NCBI GenBank assembly: GCA_902593675.1
Contig: CACJJI010000003.1
Span: 62,001 to 126,000 of the forward strand
DNA from: an uncultured SAR86 cluster bacterium
GTDB lineage: Bacteria; Pseudomonadota; Gammaproteobacteria; Magnimaribacterales; D2472
DNA: 64,000 bases
Direction of reading: 5' to 3'
The translations under genes and the position numbers were made by a program. This document shows, one piece after another, positions 27,637-36,437 of this stretch (position 1 is its first letter; each line of letters opens with the position of its first letter). The notes beneath the pieces were generated by a model, which worked only from the letters and a program-made list of their open reading frames with translations, did no database searches and was not told the origin of the DNA.

Positions 27637-28336
27637 GATTAAACTTATTACCTTTGATTTAGATGATACTTTTTGGGATATAAGGAGCACCATTATTAAT
27701 GCAGAAATGAATTCTAGAAAATGGTCTGAGGATAAGATTGGGAGAAAAATAGAATGGGGCACATTTGAAGATTTTATGAAAATTAGGAGTCAGCTGGTGA
27801 AAGAAGATCCATCCCTGGAGTATGATTTAGGAATGCTAAGAAAGAAAACAATTGCATATCACGTCAAAAAATTTTTCAAAAATTCAAAAGATTTGAATAA
27901 ATTTATTGAGGATGCTTATAACTTTTTCCTAAGGGAAAGGCACAAAGTAACTTTCTACGATGATGTGATTGAAGTTTTAGAAGAGCTATCTTCTAAATAT
28001 AGGCTAGGTGTTCTGACAAATGGTAATGCTGATGTAAATAAATTAGGAATAGGTCACTTATTTGATTTTTCAATATCTTCGATGGATGTAAAAAGCAATA
28101 AACCAGATCAGGCTCATTTTGTTAAAGCCCGAGAACTTTCTCAAGTAGATTTTAACGAGACTCTTCATGTTGGAGATCATCCGGTGAATGATGTTTTGGG
28201 AGCAAGAGAGCTTGGCATAAATACAATGTGGTTTAATCTAAATAATCTCAATTGGGACATTGACAATAATCCACCGATTCAATTTACTAAATGGTCTCAA
28301 TTTAAAGATTTGGTCGAAAGCAGCTATGGCAAGTAA
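27629..28336 (+). CDS. HAD-superfamily hydrolase (YigB-like)
   Basis: The protein has 235 residues. Motif I is ITFDLDDTFWD, with both Asp; motif II is VLTNGN; motif III Lys in KSNKPDQAHF; motif IV VGDHPVNDVLGA. A helical cap lies between motifs I and II. Family YigB proteins dephosphorylate FMN (riboflavin supply) and other small phosphates, so FMN phosphatase is likely but not certain. The ATG at 27629 gives an 8-base overlap with xerC. An ATG at 27596 would add 11 residues and has a weak AAGG 3 bases upstream; either is possible. Confidence 0.85.
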   Translation: MPKIKLITFDLDDTFWDIRSTIINAEMNSRKWSEDKIGRKIEWGTFEDFMKIRSQLVKEDPSLEYDLGMLRKKTIAYHVKKFFKNSKDLNKFIEDAYNFFLRERHKVTFYDDVIEVLEELSSKYRLGVLTNGNADVNKLGIGHLFDFSISSMDVKSNKPDQAHFVKARELSQVDFNETLHVGDHPVNDVLGARELGINTMWFNLNNLNWDIDNNPPIQFTKWSQFKDLVESSYGK

Positions 28337-28574
28337 AGATTCTTTTGATGCTTTCATTAGCATTCTTCGTGACAAAATTGATGCCTATTCTGAGAATGCA
28401 AGTCAACCGAATGTAAAAATTATACAAAATGAATTAAAAGATAAGTTTGATGATTTAGCTAAATCGCAAGGGTATGTATCAAATGATGAATATGAAGCCC
28501 TTAAAGAGCTAGCCAAAAGACTAGAACAAAGGGTTGCAAGACTAGAAGAGTTATTAGAATCTAAAACTAAATAG
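28326..28574 (+). CDS. ubiK: UbiK, accessory factor of ubiquinone biosynthesis (BMFP domain)
   Basis: The 82-residue helical protein has a C-terminal coiled coil YEALKELAKRLEQRVARLEE, the BMFP/YqiC pattern (VSxxEFxxxxxxLxRxxxxLxxLExRxxxLE). UbiK forms a complex with UbiJ (3654-4151 here) in the aerobic ubiquinone metabolon. The ATG at 28326 was preferred, giving the normal size and an 11-base overlap with the HAD gene. It overlaps the convergent cytochrome c5-like gene by 8 bases. Confidence 0.87.
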   Translation: MASKDSFDAFISILRDKIDAYSENASQPNVKIIQNELKDKFDDLAKSQGYVSNDEYEALKELAKRLEQRVARLEELLESKTK

Positions 28575-28977
28575 TATCGAGCATATACTGAACAGCTATG
28601 CCTATTTCTTCTTTAGTGCAGTCTGCACAAAGCCCTTTAGCAGGCATGCCATTTATTCCATTGTAGGCATTGTTAACAAGCATTTCATAGCCTTTAGCTT
28701 GTCGTGCTTCCCATTGAGCTTTATTGCCCATCATTGGCGCGCCTGCAATACCTGCATCATGACAAGCTGCACACCCACTTGAGTAGATTGATTCAGCAGA
28801 TCTTGAAGCGCCGCCCGCAGCAACATTCATTGCTGTAGCCTGACCACAAGATTGACCTTCTAAACAAACTGCAATAGAGGAGCTCAATCGTGAACTAACT
28901 AATTCATCATATTTTTTACCATTAAAAAATAAAATAACTGCTAGGGTCACAACAAACACTGGAATAAATTTTTTCAT
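28567..28977 (-). CDS. Cytochrome c5-like monoheme protein
   Basis: The 136-residue protein has an N-terminal membrane anchor or signal (IPVFVVTLAVILFFNG), a linker, and a class I cytochrome c domain with heme site CAACH (after YSSG) and likely Met ligand in NGMPAKG. The C-terminal block GLCADCTKEEIGIAVQYML matches c5, which has an extra Cys pair near the end. It would carry electrons in the periplasm, probably between the bc1 complex and the cytochrome oxidase encoded at 43797-48042. It follows dsbA by 17 bases on the same strand. Confidence 0.88.
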   Translation of the reverse strand: MKKFIPVFVVTLAVILFFNGKKYDELVSSRLSSSIAVCLEGQSCGQATAMNVAAGGASRSAESIYSSGCAACHDAGIAGAPMMGNKAQWEARQAKGYEMLVNNAYNGINGMPAKGLCADCTKEEIGIAVQYMLDTI

Positions 28978-28994
28978 AATTTTTAAATTTTGCT

Positions 28995-29612
28995 CTAAGA
29001 AACTGGTTTTTGGATCTTGATCACATGATCAACCACTTTGAGCATTTTTGAGTGGCCTCCTTTGGCCTCTATTCTATACTTTCCATCTACAAAAATCATT
29101 GGGGTTGCGGTAACTTTAAACTGTTTTGATAGCTCTATTGCTCGCTTAACTTTTTGTCTAACAGAAAAAGAGTTCATGTATTTAATAGTCTCGCTTCTAT
29201 CTGTGCCAAGTTTTTCAAGGAAGTCTATAATGACTCCCTCACTGGCTAAAAAATTACCTTCTTTGTGTATAGCAGTAAAAACAGCTGAATGAGCAGTATC
29301 GCCTATGCCCAATGCTTCAATGGTGTAAAAAAGTTTTGCATGCAGCTGATGAACAGGCCCCCATGTAACAGGCATTTTTTGGTAATTAACAGATTCGTCC
29401 TGTTGTTTTGCCCATTTAGCAGTAATGGGCGCCAGATTAAAACAATGCCCACAACCATACCAAAAGACCTCGACAACATCGACTACGCCATCCTCTTTTA
29501 CGGGTAGTGGCCTTGATAGTGATCCATAATCTCTTCCAACCCTATATTCTGAAGCAACCGAAACAGAGAAAACAAGAAGCAAAAAGGAAGATAGGATTAA
29601 GTTTTTTTTCAT
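28995..29612 (-). CDS. dsbA: Thiol:disulfide interchange protein DsbA
   Basis: The 205-residue periplasmic protein has a signal peptide (LILSSFLLLVFSVSVAS), a thioredoxin fold with active site CGHC at 54-57 and a cis-Pro loop VTATPMIFVDG. The dipeptide Gly-His between the cysteines differs from CPHC of E. coli and should alter redox potential. DsbA introduces disulfides in exported proteins and is reoxidised by DsbB (34215-34718). It overlaps the cytochrome c4 gene by 4 bases, as in Pseudomonas, where dsbA lies beside c4. Confidence 0.93.
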   Translation of the reverse strand: MKKNLILSSFLLLVFSVSVASEYRVGRDYGSLSRPLPVKEDGVVDVVEVFWYGCGHCFNLAPITAKWAKQQDESVNYQKMPVTWGPVHQLHAKLFYTIEALGIGDTAHSAVFTAIHKEGNFLASEGVIIDFLEKLGTDRSETIKYMNSFSVRQKVKRAIELSKQFKVTATPMIFVDGKYRIEAKGGHSKMLKVVDHVIKIQKPVS

Positions 29613-30262
29613 TTTTGATATAGTCCATGCATATAGTTAGCTAGAGCTTCTATGTCTGAATCTTTTAAATTTTGAGATGCTGATTGCATGACTAATGCAT
29701 AATCGCCTGCATCCCTTGAAAGATTTCTGTACTCTTTCAGAGTGGTAATTAAGTAACCTTTTTGCTGGCCCGAAACCCTTGGAAAGCCTGCTTGAGCATT
29801 GCCTGCCCCATTTACTGAATGGCATGCCGTGCATGCTGGTATGCCTCTTTCTAGATCTCCTGCTCTGTAAAGACTTTCTCCTAGTTCCAATAGTTCAGCA
29901 TCATCTTTTGCTTGACCCACGGCAGGAGATTGAGAGCTATAAAAAGCTGCTATATCAAGAAGCTGATCGTCTGAGAGAGTTTTAAGATATGGAATAACAG
30001 CCATCATTAAGGCATTTTCTCGATCGCCTTGTTGATAATATTTAAGTTGATCACTTATATATCTTTGATTCTGTCCAGCAAGACTGGGCCAGTCAGAATT
30101 AATGCTTTGGCCTTCAGTTCCATGACATGCTGAGCACGTTGCAACTAATCCTGCTCCCGCTTGAGCATCTCCAGTGGCCAACAAATCAGGCATCTTAACT
30201 TCAGCTGCAAAGATAGCCAAAGAGGTCATGCTTAAGCCAATGATAAAATAAGTTTTTAACAT
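29609..30262 (-). CDS. Diheme cytochrome c4
   Basis: The 217-residue protein has a short signal peptide ending near IFAAE and two tandem cytochrome c domains, each with a heme site: CSACHGTEG and CTACHSVNG. Cytochrome c4 is a periplasmic diheme electron carrier for terminal oxidases. I place the ATG at 30262; the longer frame to 30439 would run into engB and lacks a signal sequence. It is divergent from engB with 64 bases between starts, and overlaps dsbA by 4 bases. Confidence 0.93.
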   Translation of the reverse strand: MLKTYFIIGLSMTSLAIFAAEVKMPDLLATGDAQAGAGLVATCSACHGTEGQSINSDWPSLAGQNQRYISDQLKYYQQGDRENALMMAVIPYLKTLSDDQLLDIAAFYSSQSPAVGQAKDDAELLELGESLYRAGDLERGIPACTACHSVNGAGNAQAGFPRVSGQQKGYLITTLKEYRNLSRDAGDYALVMQSASQNLKDSDIEALANYMHGLYQK

Positions 30263-30265
30263 AAA

Positions 30266-30319
30266 TTGTACGTTGTGGTTAAGAAGGCATATTATATGTC
30301 GTGCGTGGCCTGAGATAAA
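30266..30319. promoter_or_regulatory. Overlapping divergent promoter candidates for engB and cytochrome c4
   Basis: In the 64-base gap, TTGTAC (30266-30271) and TATTAT (30290-30295) with an 18-base spacer read toward engB. TATAAT on the minus strand (30296-30291) with a poor -35 reads toward cytochrome c4. The two -10 boxes overlap, which would make transcription mutually exclusive. Confidence 0.4.
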
Positions 30320-30326
30320 TGATCTT

Positions 30327-30911
30327 ATGAAAAATCCTTTCAAAAATACTGCTTTTTTATTTGGCGTAACAAAGCAAAAAAATCTTCCAGAAGATACTGG
30401 AATAGAGGTTTTATTGTCCGGTCGATCAAATGCGGGCAAATCAAGCGCATTAAATGCTTTAACAGGTAATAAAAAATTAGCAAGAATAAGTAAAACTCCT
30501 GGAAGAACAACTGAGATTAATTTCTTTGAAGTGGAAGATGGATTTAAGCTTCTTGACTTACCTGGCTACGGTTTTGCTAAATCAGGTCACTCAAGAAAAA
30601 AAGATTGGGGACCATTGCTTGGAGAATATTTTAAAAATAGAAAAGCCCTCAAGGCAGTACTAATATTTATGGATATAAGGCATCCACTTAAACCAATTGA
30701 TCTTGAAATGATTGAATTGTGTGAAAGTTTTGATGTTGCTTATGTTCCTGTGCTAACTAAATCGGATAAGGTATCTAAGAATATTTTAATGAAAACAATT
30801 CAGCAAGTGAGCAAAGCAACTAATGCTATAGAAGTTTTGGCAATTTCATCCTCAAAAGAAACTGAGATTGATAAATTAAGGAAGATTCTGATAGGATTCA
30901 GGAATGACTAA
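30327..30911 (+). CDS. engB: Ribosome biogenesis GTPase EngB/YsxC
   Basis: The 194-residue TRAFAC GTPase is needed for 50S maturation. G1 GRSNAGKSS is at 32-40, TPGRTTEINF is the G2/switch region, G3 DLPGYGFAK, G4 TKSD near 137, and a C-terminal AISSSKE supplies G5. The ATG at 30327 begins at a typical distance before G1; upstream frame extension is not supported. It overlaps the Coq4-like gene by 8 bases. Confidence 0.95.
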   Translation: MKNPFKNTAFLFGVTKQKNLPEDTGIEVLLSGRSNAGKSSALNALTGNKKLARISKTPGRTTEINFFEVEDGFKLLDLPGYGFAKSGHSRKKDWGPLLGEYFKNRKALKAVLIFMDIRHPLKPIDLEMIELCESFDVAYVPVLTKSDKVSKNILMKTIQQVSKATNAIEVLAISSSKETEIDKLRKILIGFRND

Positions 30912-31428
30912 TTTATCTTTTCAGTCTCAAGACTGCAAAATCACACTTGCTGAGGGGTTAGAGGAGTATCGAGCCTACTTACAAGCAAATGGCAAAAAAC
31001 AGCTTGTTGATGAGCCTGGTTCAACAATTATTAGAGATCATGATGCAACTCATGTTATTTTTGGCCTAGATACCTCTATAGAACAAGAGTCTATGTTAGA
31101 TTCATGGGTTATAACAGGCACTAGTTGGAAACTTAAAGAATTATTAGCCTACAACAAACTTCCTGAACTCAAACAGCTATATAAAGATTTTTGGCATGAC
31201 CCCGGTTACTTTAAATTAGTCTTAGCGGCTGTGAAGCTTACTCCTATAAAATTTAAGATATGGAAACGCACCAGGCAAATGAATAAGAAATGGCCTTTTG
31301 TATCACCTGACTCCTTAATGAATCAAAGGGTTTGCGATTTACGCGAAGAGTTTGGAATCAAGATACTTACTCCAGAAGAACGATTAGTTAAAAAACCATT
31401 AATTTGGTCTGGAACTATAGCCAGTTAA
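30904..31428 (+). CDS. Coq4-like protein (probable ubiquinone biosynthesis)
   Basis: The 174-residue protein carries a complete Coq4 metal-site signature HDxxHx11E: His46-Asp-Ala-Thr-His50, then Glu62. The rest is helical, with a Coq4-like C-terminal LREEFGIKILTPEER. Mitochondrial Coq4 acts in ubiquinone head-group processing (C1 decarboxylation/hydroxylation), and bacterial homologues are implicated in the same pathway. Here it follows engB with an 8-base overlap, and polA converges 4 bases beyond. ubiE, ubiJ, ubiB and ubiK are elsewhere in the window, so a quinone role is plausible. It could supplement or replace another step. Confidence 0.75.
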   Translation: MTNLSFQSQDCKITLAEGLEEYRAYLQANGKKQLVDEPGSTIIRDHDATHVIFGLDTSIEQESMLDSWVITGTSWKLKELLAYNKLPELKQLYKDFWHDPGYFKLVLAAVKLTPIKFKIWKRTRQMNKKWPFVSPDSLMNQRVCDLREEFGIKILTPEERLVKKPLIWSGTIAS

Positions 31429-31432
31429 ATCA

Positions 31433-34132
31433 TTAATGAGCTTCATTCCAATTTGCTCCTGTGTTTGCATCCACTATTAAAGGGATGTCTAATTTAACTG
31501 AGCCTTCCATAAGACTTATAATATTTTTGAGTGCTTCATCAGCGAAACCTTTTTTTACCTCAAAAATTAGTTCGTCATGAACCTGCATAATCATTTTTAT
31601 ATCTGAGTTGTTTTTTCCTATCCATTGGTCTACATCAATCATTGCTTTTTTAATAATATCTGCTGCAGAGCCCTGTAATGGGGCATTAATAGCGGCTCTT
31701 TCAGCAGCTTGACGTCTTAGTCCATTCGAATCATTAATAGCAGCCACATGGAGCTTTCTTCCTAAAATAGTTTCTACAAAGAGATTTTTCTTAGCAAGTT
31801 CTTTTGTAGTATCCATATACTTTCTAACTCCCGTGTATCTCTCAAAGTATGTATCAAGATAAGCTTGCGCTTCATGCCGTGGAATCCCAAGCTGCCTGGT
31901 TAATCCAAAAGCAGACATGCCATAGATTAATCCAAAGTTAATGGCTTTAGCGCTTCTTCGATGCTCTGGTGTAACCTCTTCAAGGGAAATATTAAATATT
32001 TCTGAAGCGGTTGCTGAATGAACATCTATGTTGTTATTAAATGCATGAGTTAAATTCTTATCTCCAGATAGATGAGCCATAATTCTTAATTCAATTTGCG
32101 AGTAGTCAGCGGAAATCAAAACATTACCTTTCTCAGCTATAAAAGCCTCTCTAATTTTTCTTCCCTCCGCAGTCTTAATGGGAATATTTTGAAGATTGGG
32201 TTCAGTTGAAGATAATCTTCCGGTTGATGTAACAGCCTGTTGATAGGAAGTATGAATCCTTTTTGTAACAGGGTGCTGAATATCAATAAGACTGTCTGTA
32301 TAAGTAGACTTTAATTTTGCTAAACCTCTGTATTCAATAATAATTTTTGGAAGATCATATTCTTCAGCCAGTCTCTGAAGAGTATCCTCATTGGTTGAAG
32401 GTTGGCCCTTGGGAGTTTTTTTCAGAACAGGTAAATCTAATTTGTTATAAAGAATCTCAACGAGTTGCTTTGGAGAATCCATATTAAATTCTTCTCCAGC
32501 CATTTTAAATGCAGCTTTTGATAATTCTTCAATCTTAGTTGCTAGCTCATCTGAGTATTCTGATAGCATCAGCCCATCAATCTTTGCTCCATTGGTTTCA
32601 ACCCTAATAAGAGATTGAAGCATTGGATACTCAATGGATGTAAGAAGCTTGGTAAGCTTGGGTTGGTCTTTAAGCATTCCATTAAGGTGGTTGAATAGCC
32701 TTAAGGTTATATCGGCATCTTCTGCAGCGTAGAATGTTGCAGCTGGAATCTCAACCTGAGCAAAATTAATTTGCTTTGAGGCAGAGCCTACGACCTCCTC
32801 ATACTTCATAGGCTCATAATTTAAATAATATACAGCTAATCTATCTAGTCCGTGTCTAGTGCCAGTACTGTTCAGAACATATGACATCAACATAGTGTCT
32901 CCGAGGAATTCATCGACATTGATGCCATGTCTATTGAGCATAGGTAAATCAAATTTAAGGTTCTGACCAACTAATTTTTTTTGATTCTTTGTGATAGCAG
33001 CACCAAGGATTTTTTGGATTAGATTAAGGGGTATTTGTTTGGGCATCCCATCATAAGAATGTTTGATGGGTACATAACAACCTTCTCCTTCATTGCATGA
33101 CAATGATATACCTATCAAATCTGCGGTCATGGTATCCAAGGAGGAAGTTTCGGTATCAATTGAAAAGGCTTTACATTTATCAATTTTTTTGGCCCAAGCT
33201 TTTAAGTCTTTTTCTGTTAGAACAGTTTGATACTCTTTTCTTGATTTTGGAGCATCTGTGGTTAGGCTACTGGAGCTTGAAGAGGACTTTATCCAAGTTT
33301 TAAATTCTAAAGACGAAAATAATTTATTTAATTCTTCTTGATTCTCTTTGGCTTCAAGCAAACTCTCCAGAGAAACCTTTAAATCAACATCTTTTTTTAG
33401 AGTTACGAGTTCAACATTCCTGTCTAAATTTGGAATTGAATCTCTAAAATTCTGTCCTACAACGCCTGTTAGTGAATCTGCATTGTCAATAATCCCTTTT
33501 AAAGTTTTATATGCAGTTAGCCACTTAACAGCCGTTTTAGGTCCTACTTTGGGCACGCCAGGAATGTTGTCTGAAGTATCTCCAACAAGCGCAAGATAAT
33601 CGATAATTTGCTCAGGATGAACTCCAAATTTCTTTTCAACGCCTGCAACATCATAAATTTGATTGTTCATAGTATTCATCATCTTTACGAGCGGATCCTC
33701 CACCAGTTGCATGAGATCTTTGTCCAAAGAGGATATGATCATGGGTATGCCTTGCTTAGAACCCATCACAGCCAAAGTTGCAATAACATCGTCAGCTTCT
33801 ACTCCTGGGATCTCAATAACCGGCATTCCCATTGCATTACATATTTCTTTTAACGGGGAAAGCTGCTCTCTTAAATCCTCAGGCATTGGAGGACGATTGG
33901 CTTTATAGTCTTTATAAATTTCGTGACGAAAGTTTTTCCCCTTAGCGTCAAAAACCGAAAGATAGAAAGAATCAGGGTTCTCTTTGCGTAAGTTACGCAA
34001 CATGTTAGTGACCCCTTTAACTGCGCCTGTTGGAAGGCCGGTTGAAGTTGTCAAAGGCGGCATAGCATGAAAGGCCCTATATAAATAAGAAGAGCCATCT
34101 ATCAAAAAAATTTTTTTTGCAGGAGTATTCAT
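31433..34132 (-). CDS. polA: DNA polymerase I
   Basis: The full-length protein of 899 residues has a 5' flap nuclease domain (FLIDGSSYLYRAFHA, then VEADDVIAT and GDTSDNIPGVPKVGPKTA), a 3'-5' exonuclease domain with SIDTETSSLD and NLKFDLP, and the family A polymerase domain with SADYSQIELRIMAHLSG (motif A), RRSAKAINFGLIYG (motif B) and MQVHDELIFEV (motif C). All three appear intact. It converges on the Coq4-like gene with only 4 bases between stops, so no terminator fits there. Confidence 0.97.
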   Translation of the reverse strand: MNTPAKKIFLIDGSSYLYRAFHAMPPLTTSTGLPTGAVKGVTNMLRNLRKENPDSFYLSVFDAKGKNFRHEIYKDYKANRPPMPEDLREQLSPLKEICNAMGMPVIEIPGVEADDVIATLAVMGSKQGIPMIISSLDKDLMQLVEDPLVKMMNTMNNQIYDVAGVEKKFGVHPEQIIDYLALVGDTSDNIPGVPKVGPKTAVKWLTAYKTLKGIIDNADSLTGVVGQNFRDSIPNLDRNVELVTLKKDVDLKVSLESLLEAKENQEELNKLFSSLEFKTWIKSSSSSSSLTTDAPKSRKEYQTVLTEKDLKAWAKKIDKCKAFSIDTETSSLDTMTADLIGISLSCNEGEGCYVPIKHSYDGMPKQIPLNLIQKILGAAITKNQKKLVGQNLKFDLPMLNRHGINVDEFLGDTMLMSYVLNSTGTRHGLDRLAVYYLNYEPMKYEEVVGSASKQINFAQVEIPAATFYAAEDADITLRLFNHLNGMLKDQPKLTKLLTSIEYPMLQSLIRVETNGAKIDGLMLSEYSDELATKIEELSKAAFKMAGEEFNMDSPKQLVEILYNKLDLPVLKKTPKGQPSTNEDTLQRLAEEYDLPKIIIEYRGLAKLKSTYTDSLIDIQHPVTKRIHTSYQQAVTSTGRLSSTEPNLQNIPIKTAEGRKIREAFIAEKGNVLISADYSQIELRIMAHLSGDKNLTHAFNNNIDVHSATASEIFNISLEEVTPEHRRSAKAINFGLIYGMSAFGLTRQLGIPRHEAQAYLDTYFERYTGVRKYMDTTKELAKKNLFVETILGRKLHVAAINDSNGLRRQAAERAAINAPLQGSAADIIKKAMIDVDQWIGKNNSDIKMIMQVHDELIFEVKKGFADEALKNIISLMEGSVKLDIPLIVDANTGANWNEAH

Positions 34133-34214
34133 TAAAATTTATTATGTCATTAGGTTTTTATATAAGCCATGGATAATATAAGATCATCATGCATTTAATT
34201 CCGCTTGAAAAAAT

Positions 34215-34718
34215 ATGAATATTCTAAGAAAAATTCTACTTTTACCGCCACTTGTTAACTGCGGACTGGGCATTGGTTTGATAGTTGGAGCGTATATTTT
34301 TGAAGTTTTTGGTTATTACGATCCATGTCCTTTATGTATTCTTCAGCGCTGGTCTTTTGGATTAATAGCTTTATGCGGGTCTCTATTAATAATTCCAGGA
34401 TTATTTTTAGCAGTCAAAAAAGCCCTTTTTTTTCTAGCAAGTTTGTTTTCCATGGGAGGCGTAGTCATTGCTGGTAGGCAAATCTACTTGCAAAATCTTC
34501 CTAGTGATCAGGTTCCAACTTGCGCCCCCCCAATGGACTTTTTAATGGATACCCTTCCAATTTTTGAGGTAGTACAGACTGTTCTTCTTGGGGATGGTAA
34601 TTGCGCTGAATATGAATGGAGATTTATTTTTAATTTTGCTGAGTGGGCATTCATATTCTTTGTTTTCTTGTTTTTCTATAACCTTTACTTTTTATTCAAA
34701 AAGTCAATAAAGATCTAA
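34215..34718 (+). CDS. dsbB: Disulfide bond formation protein DsbB
   Basis: The 167-residue inner membrane protein has four predicted helices. The first periplasmic pair is CPLC in GYYDPCPLCILQRW and the second is formed by TC...NCAE in the second loop (PTCAPPM to GDGNCAE). DsbB oxidises DsbA and passes electrons to ubiquinone. It is divergent from polA (82-base gap) and, unlike dsbA, is not next to it. The 168-base gap to pckA holds only short repeats, such as TGTAGAAT twice near 34855. Confidence 0.93.
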   Translation: MNILRKILLLPPLVNCGLGIGLIVGAYIFEVFGYYDPCPLCILQRWSFGLIALCGSLLIIPGLFLAVKKALFFLASLFSMGGVVIAGRQIYLQNLPSDQVPTCAPPMDFLMDTLPIFEVVQTVLLGDGNCAEYEWRFIFNFAEWAFIFFVFLFFYNLYFLFKKSIKI

Positions 34719-34886
34719 ATTTGTAGTATTGCTACATGCAAAAGTTTGATTTAAAGCCTTAAAAGAGGCATTTGCTAGTTTATTGACAATAATTGCTAAA
34801 TATTTTCAAATCCACTACATCAAATTCTCAAGTTATACTTCTCTCAAAGATGTAGAATATTGTAGAATCTTAAAAGAAATAATTTT

Positions 34887-36428
34887 ATGGAAAGTAACGC
34901 GGTGGCTGAAACATTAGAACTAAATACCGAAGACCTCATCAAAGCTGCTATTGAAAATGGGGAGGGGGTAATTGCAAGCAACGGAGCTCTCTCTTTAGAG
35001 ACAGGAGCTCGAACTGGACGCAGCCCAAACGATAGGTTCATTGTTAAAGAAGATAGCACCTCGCATTTAATAGATTGGGGTGAAATTAACAGGCCATTTG
35101 ATGCGGATAAGTTTTCACTTCTTTGGGATAAAGTTGATGCATATCTAGCAGAAAAAAATCGCTACCTTTCAAATGTTCATGTTGGAGCGCATGAAGATCA
35201 TTACATCCCAGTTCATGTGACTGCTGAAAGTGCCTCTCATAGTATGTTCTCTCAGTTAATATTTATAAGCCCTGATGAATTTAATCCTCAAGCAAAAAAG
35301 GAATGGCAGATAATGAGCGCCCTAAATTACGAGTGCTCCCCTGAGGAAGATGGAACTAATTCCGAAGGATGCGTAATTATCAATTTTGCAGCTAGAAAAG
35401 TCCTACTTGCTGGAATGAAATATGCCGGTGAGATGAAAAAATCAATGTTTTCTGTTCAAAATTTTTTAATGCCAGAAAAAGATGTCCTGCCAATGCATTG
35501 TTCATCCAATGTAAATAAAGATGGAAACGTTTCACTTTTTTTTGGGCTTTCAGGAACGGGAAAAACAACTCTTTCTGCTGATCCAACTTGTTCACTCATT
35601 GGAGATGATGAACATGGCTGGGGTGTAGGCACTGTCTTTAACTTCGAAGGCGGTTGCTATGCAAAAACCATTGATCTTTCAGAAAAAAATGAGCCTGTTA
35701 TTTGGAAGGCCATTAAACATGGCAGCATAATTGAAAATGTATTTTTAGATGAGACTGGCACCCCTGATTATTCAAACACATCTTTATCTGAAAATGGGCG
35801 TTGTTGTTATCCACGCTCACACATTGATGATGCTGTTGAATCTAATTCTGCAGGTGAGCCTGAAACCGTAATATTTTTAACTTGTGACCTAACTGGCGTC
35901 ATCCCTCCTGTTTCTATCCTTTCAAAGGAAGCAGCGGCTTATCATTTCCTGAGCGGGTATACTGCTAAAGTTGGGTCTACTGAAGTTGGGTCTACTGAAT
36001 CAATTGGCACTACGTTTTCTACTTGTTTTGGAGCACCATTTTTCCCCAGACCAGCTGGAGTATATGCAGACCTCTTAATGAAAAGAATTGATGCCTTTAA
36101 CTCAAAAGTGTTCTTAGTCAACACTGGTTGGACTGGAGGCCCACATGGTATTGGCTCAAGGTTTGATATTCCGACCACAAGAAGAATAGTTAATGCCATT
36201 CAAAATGGTGAATTAAATGATGTTGAAACAACTCATATAGACGGTCTTAATTTAGAAGTACCTGTGGCAGTAGATGGGGTTGACCCAAAGGTTTTAACTC
36301 CAAAAGAAACATGGTCAGATCATGCTCAATATGATGAATATCTTAAAAATCTTATTGAGCAATTTCAGGATAACTTTAAAAAATTCTCAGTAAGCGAAGC
36401 AATAGTTGCAGCAGGTCCGTCAATTTAG
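34887..36428 (+). CDS. pckA: Phosphoenolpyruvate carboxykinase (ATP)
   Basis: The 513-residue protein catalyses oxaloacetate + ATP to PEP + CO2 (gluconeogenesis). Blocks seen: [13 protein letters not shown], the kinase-1a P-loop [11 protein letters not shown] (about 220), [10 protein letters not shown], a metal block ENVFLDETG, and [15 protein letters not shown] 15-base perfect tandem repeat at 35970-35999 encodes VGSTE twice in the segment where E. coli has a non-repeated AGTERGITE, adding about one residue. It is 9 bases from gshA, possibly cotranscribed. Confidence 0.97.
   Translation: MESNAVAETLELNTEDLIKAAIENGEGVIASNGALSLETGARTGRSPNDRFIVKEDSTSHLIDWGEINRPFDADKFSLLWDKVDAYLAEKNRYLSNVHVGAHEDHYIPVHVTAESASHSMFSQLIFISPDEFNPQAKKEWQIMSALNYECSPEEDGTNSEGCVIINFAARKVLLAGMKYAGEMKKSMFSVQNFLMPEKDVLPMHCSSNVNKDGNVSLFFGLSGTGKTTLSADPTCSLIGDDEHGWGVGTVFNFEGGCYAKTIDLSEKNEPVIWKAIKHGSIIENVFLDETGTPDYSNTSLSENGRCCYPRSHIDDAVESNSAGEPETVIFLTCDLTGVIPPVSILSKEAAAYHFLSGYTAKVGSTEVGSTESIGTTFSTCFGAPFFPRPAGVYADLLMKRIDAFNSKVFLVNTGWTGGPHGIGSRFDIPTTRRIVNAIQNGELNDVETTHIDGLNLEVPVAVDGVDPKVLTPKETWSDHAQYDEYLKNLIEQFQDNFKKFSVSEAIVAAGPSI
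35970..35999 (+). repeat. 15-base perfect tandem duplication inside pckA
   Basis: GTTGGGTCTACTGAA occurs twice in tandem (35970-35984 and 35985-35999) and encodes [10 protein letters not shown] in frame. Being a multiple of three it keeps the frame. It lies in a surface-like loop before the conserved [11 protein letters not shown]. Confidence 0.85.
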
Positions 36429-36437
36429 TACCAGCGC

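Noticed and set aside
30262-30439. N-terminal extension of cytochrome c4 to base 30439
   Set aside because: It would overlap engB on the other strand and precede a clean signal peptide starting at 30262.
34719-34886. Regulatory RNA or terminator in the dsbB-pckA gap
   Set aside because: Only 4-bp stems (such as GCCT/AGGC near 34757) and a short TGTAGAAT repeat; none has a T-run or known motif.
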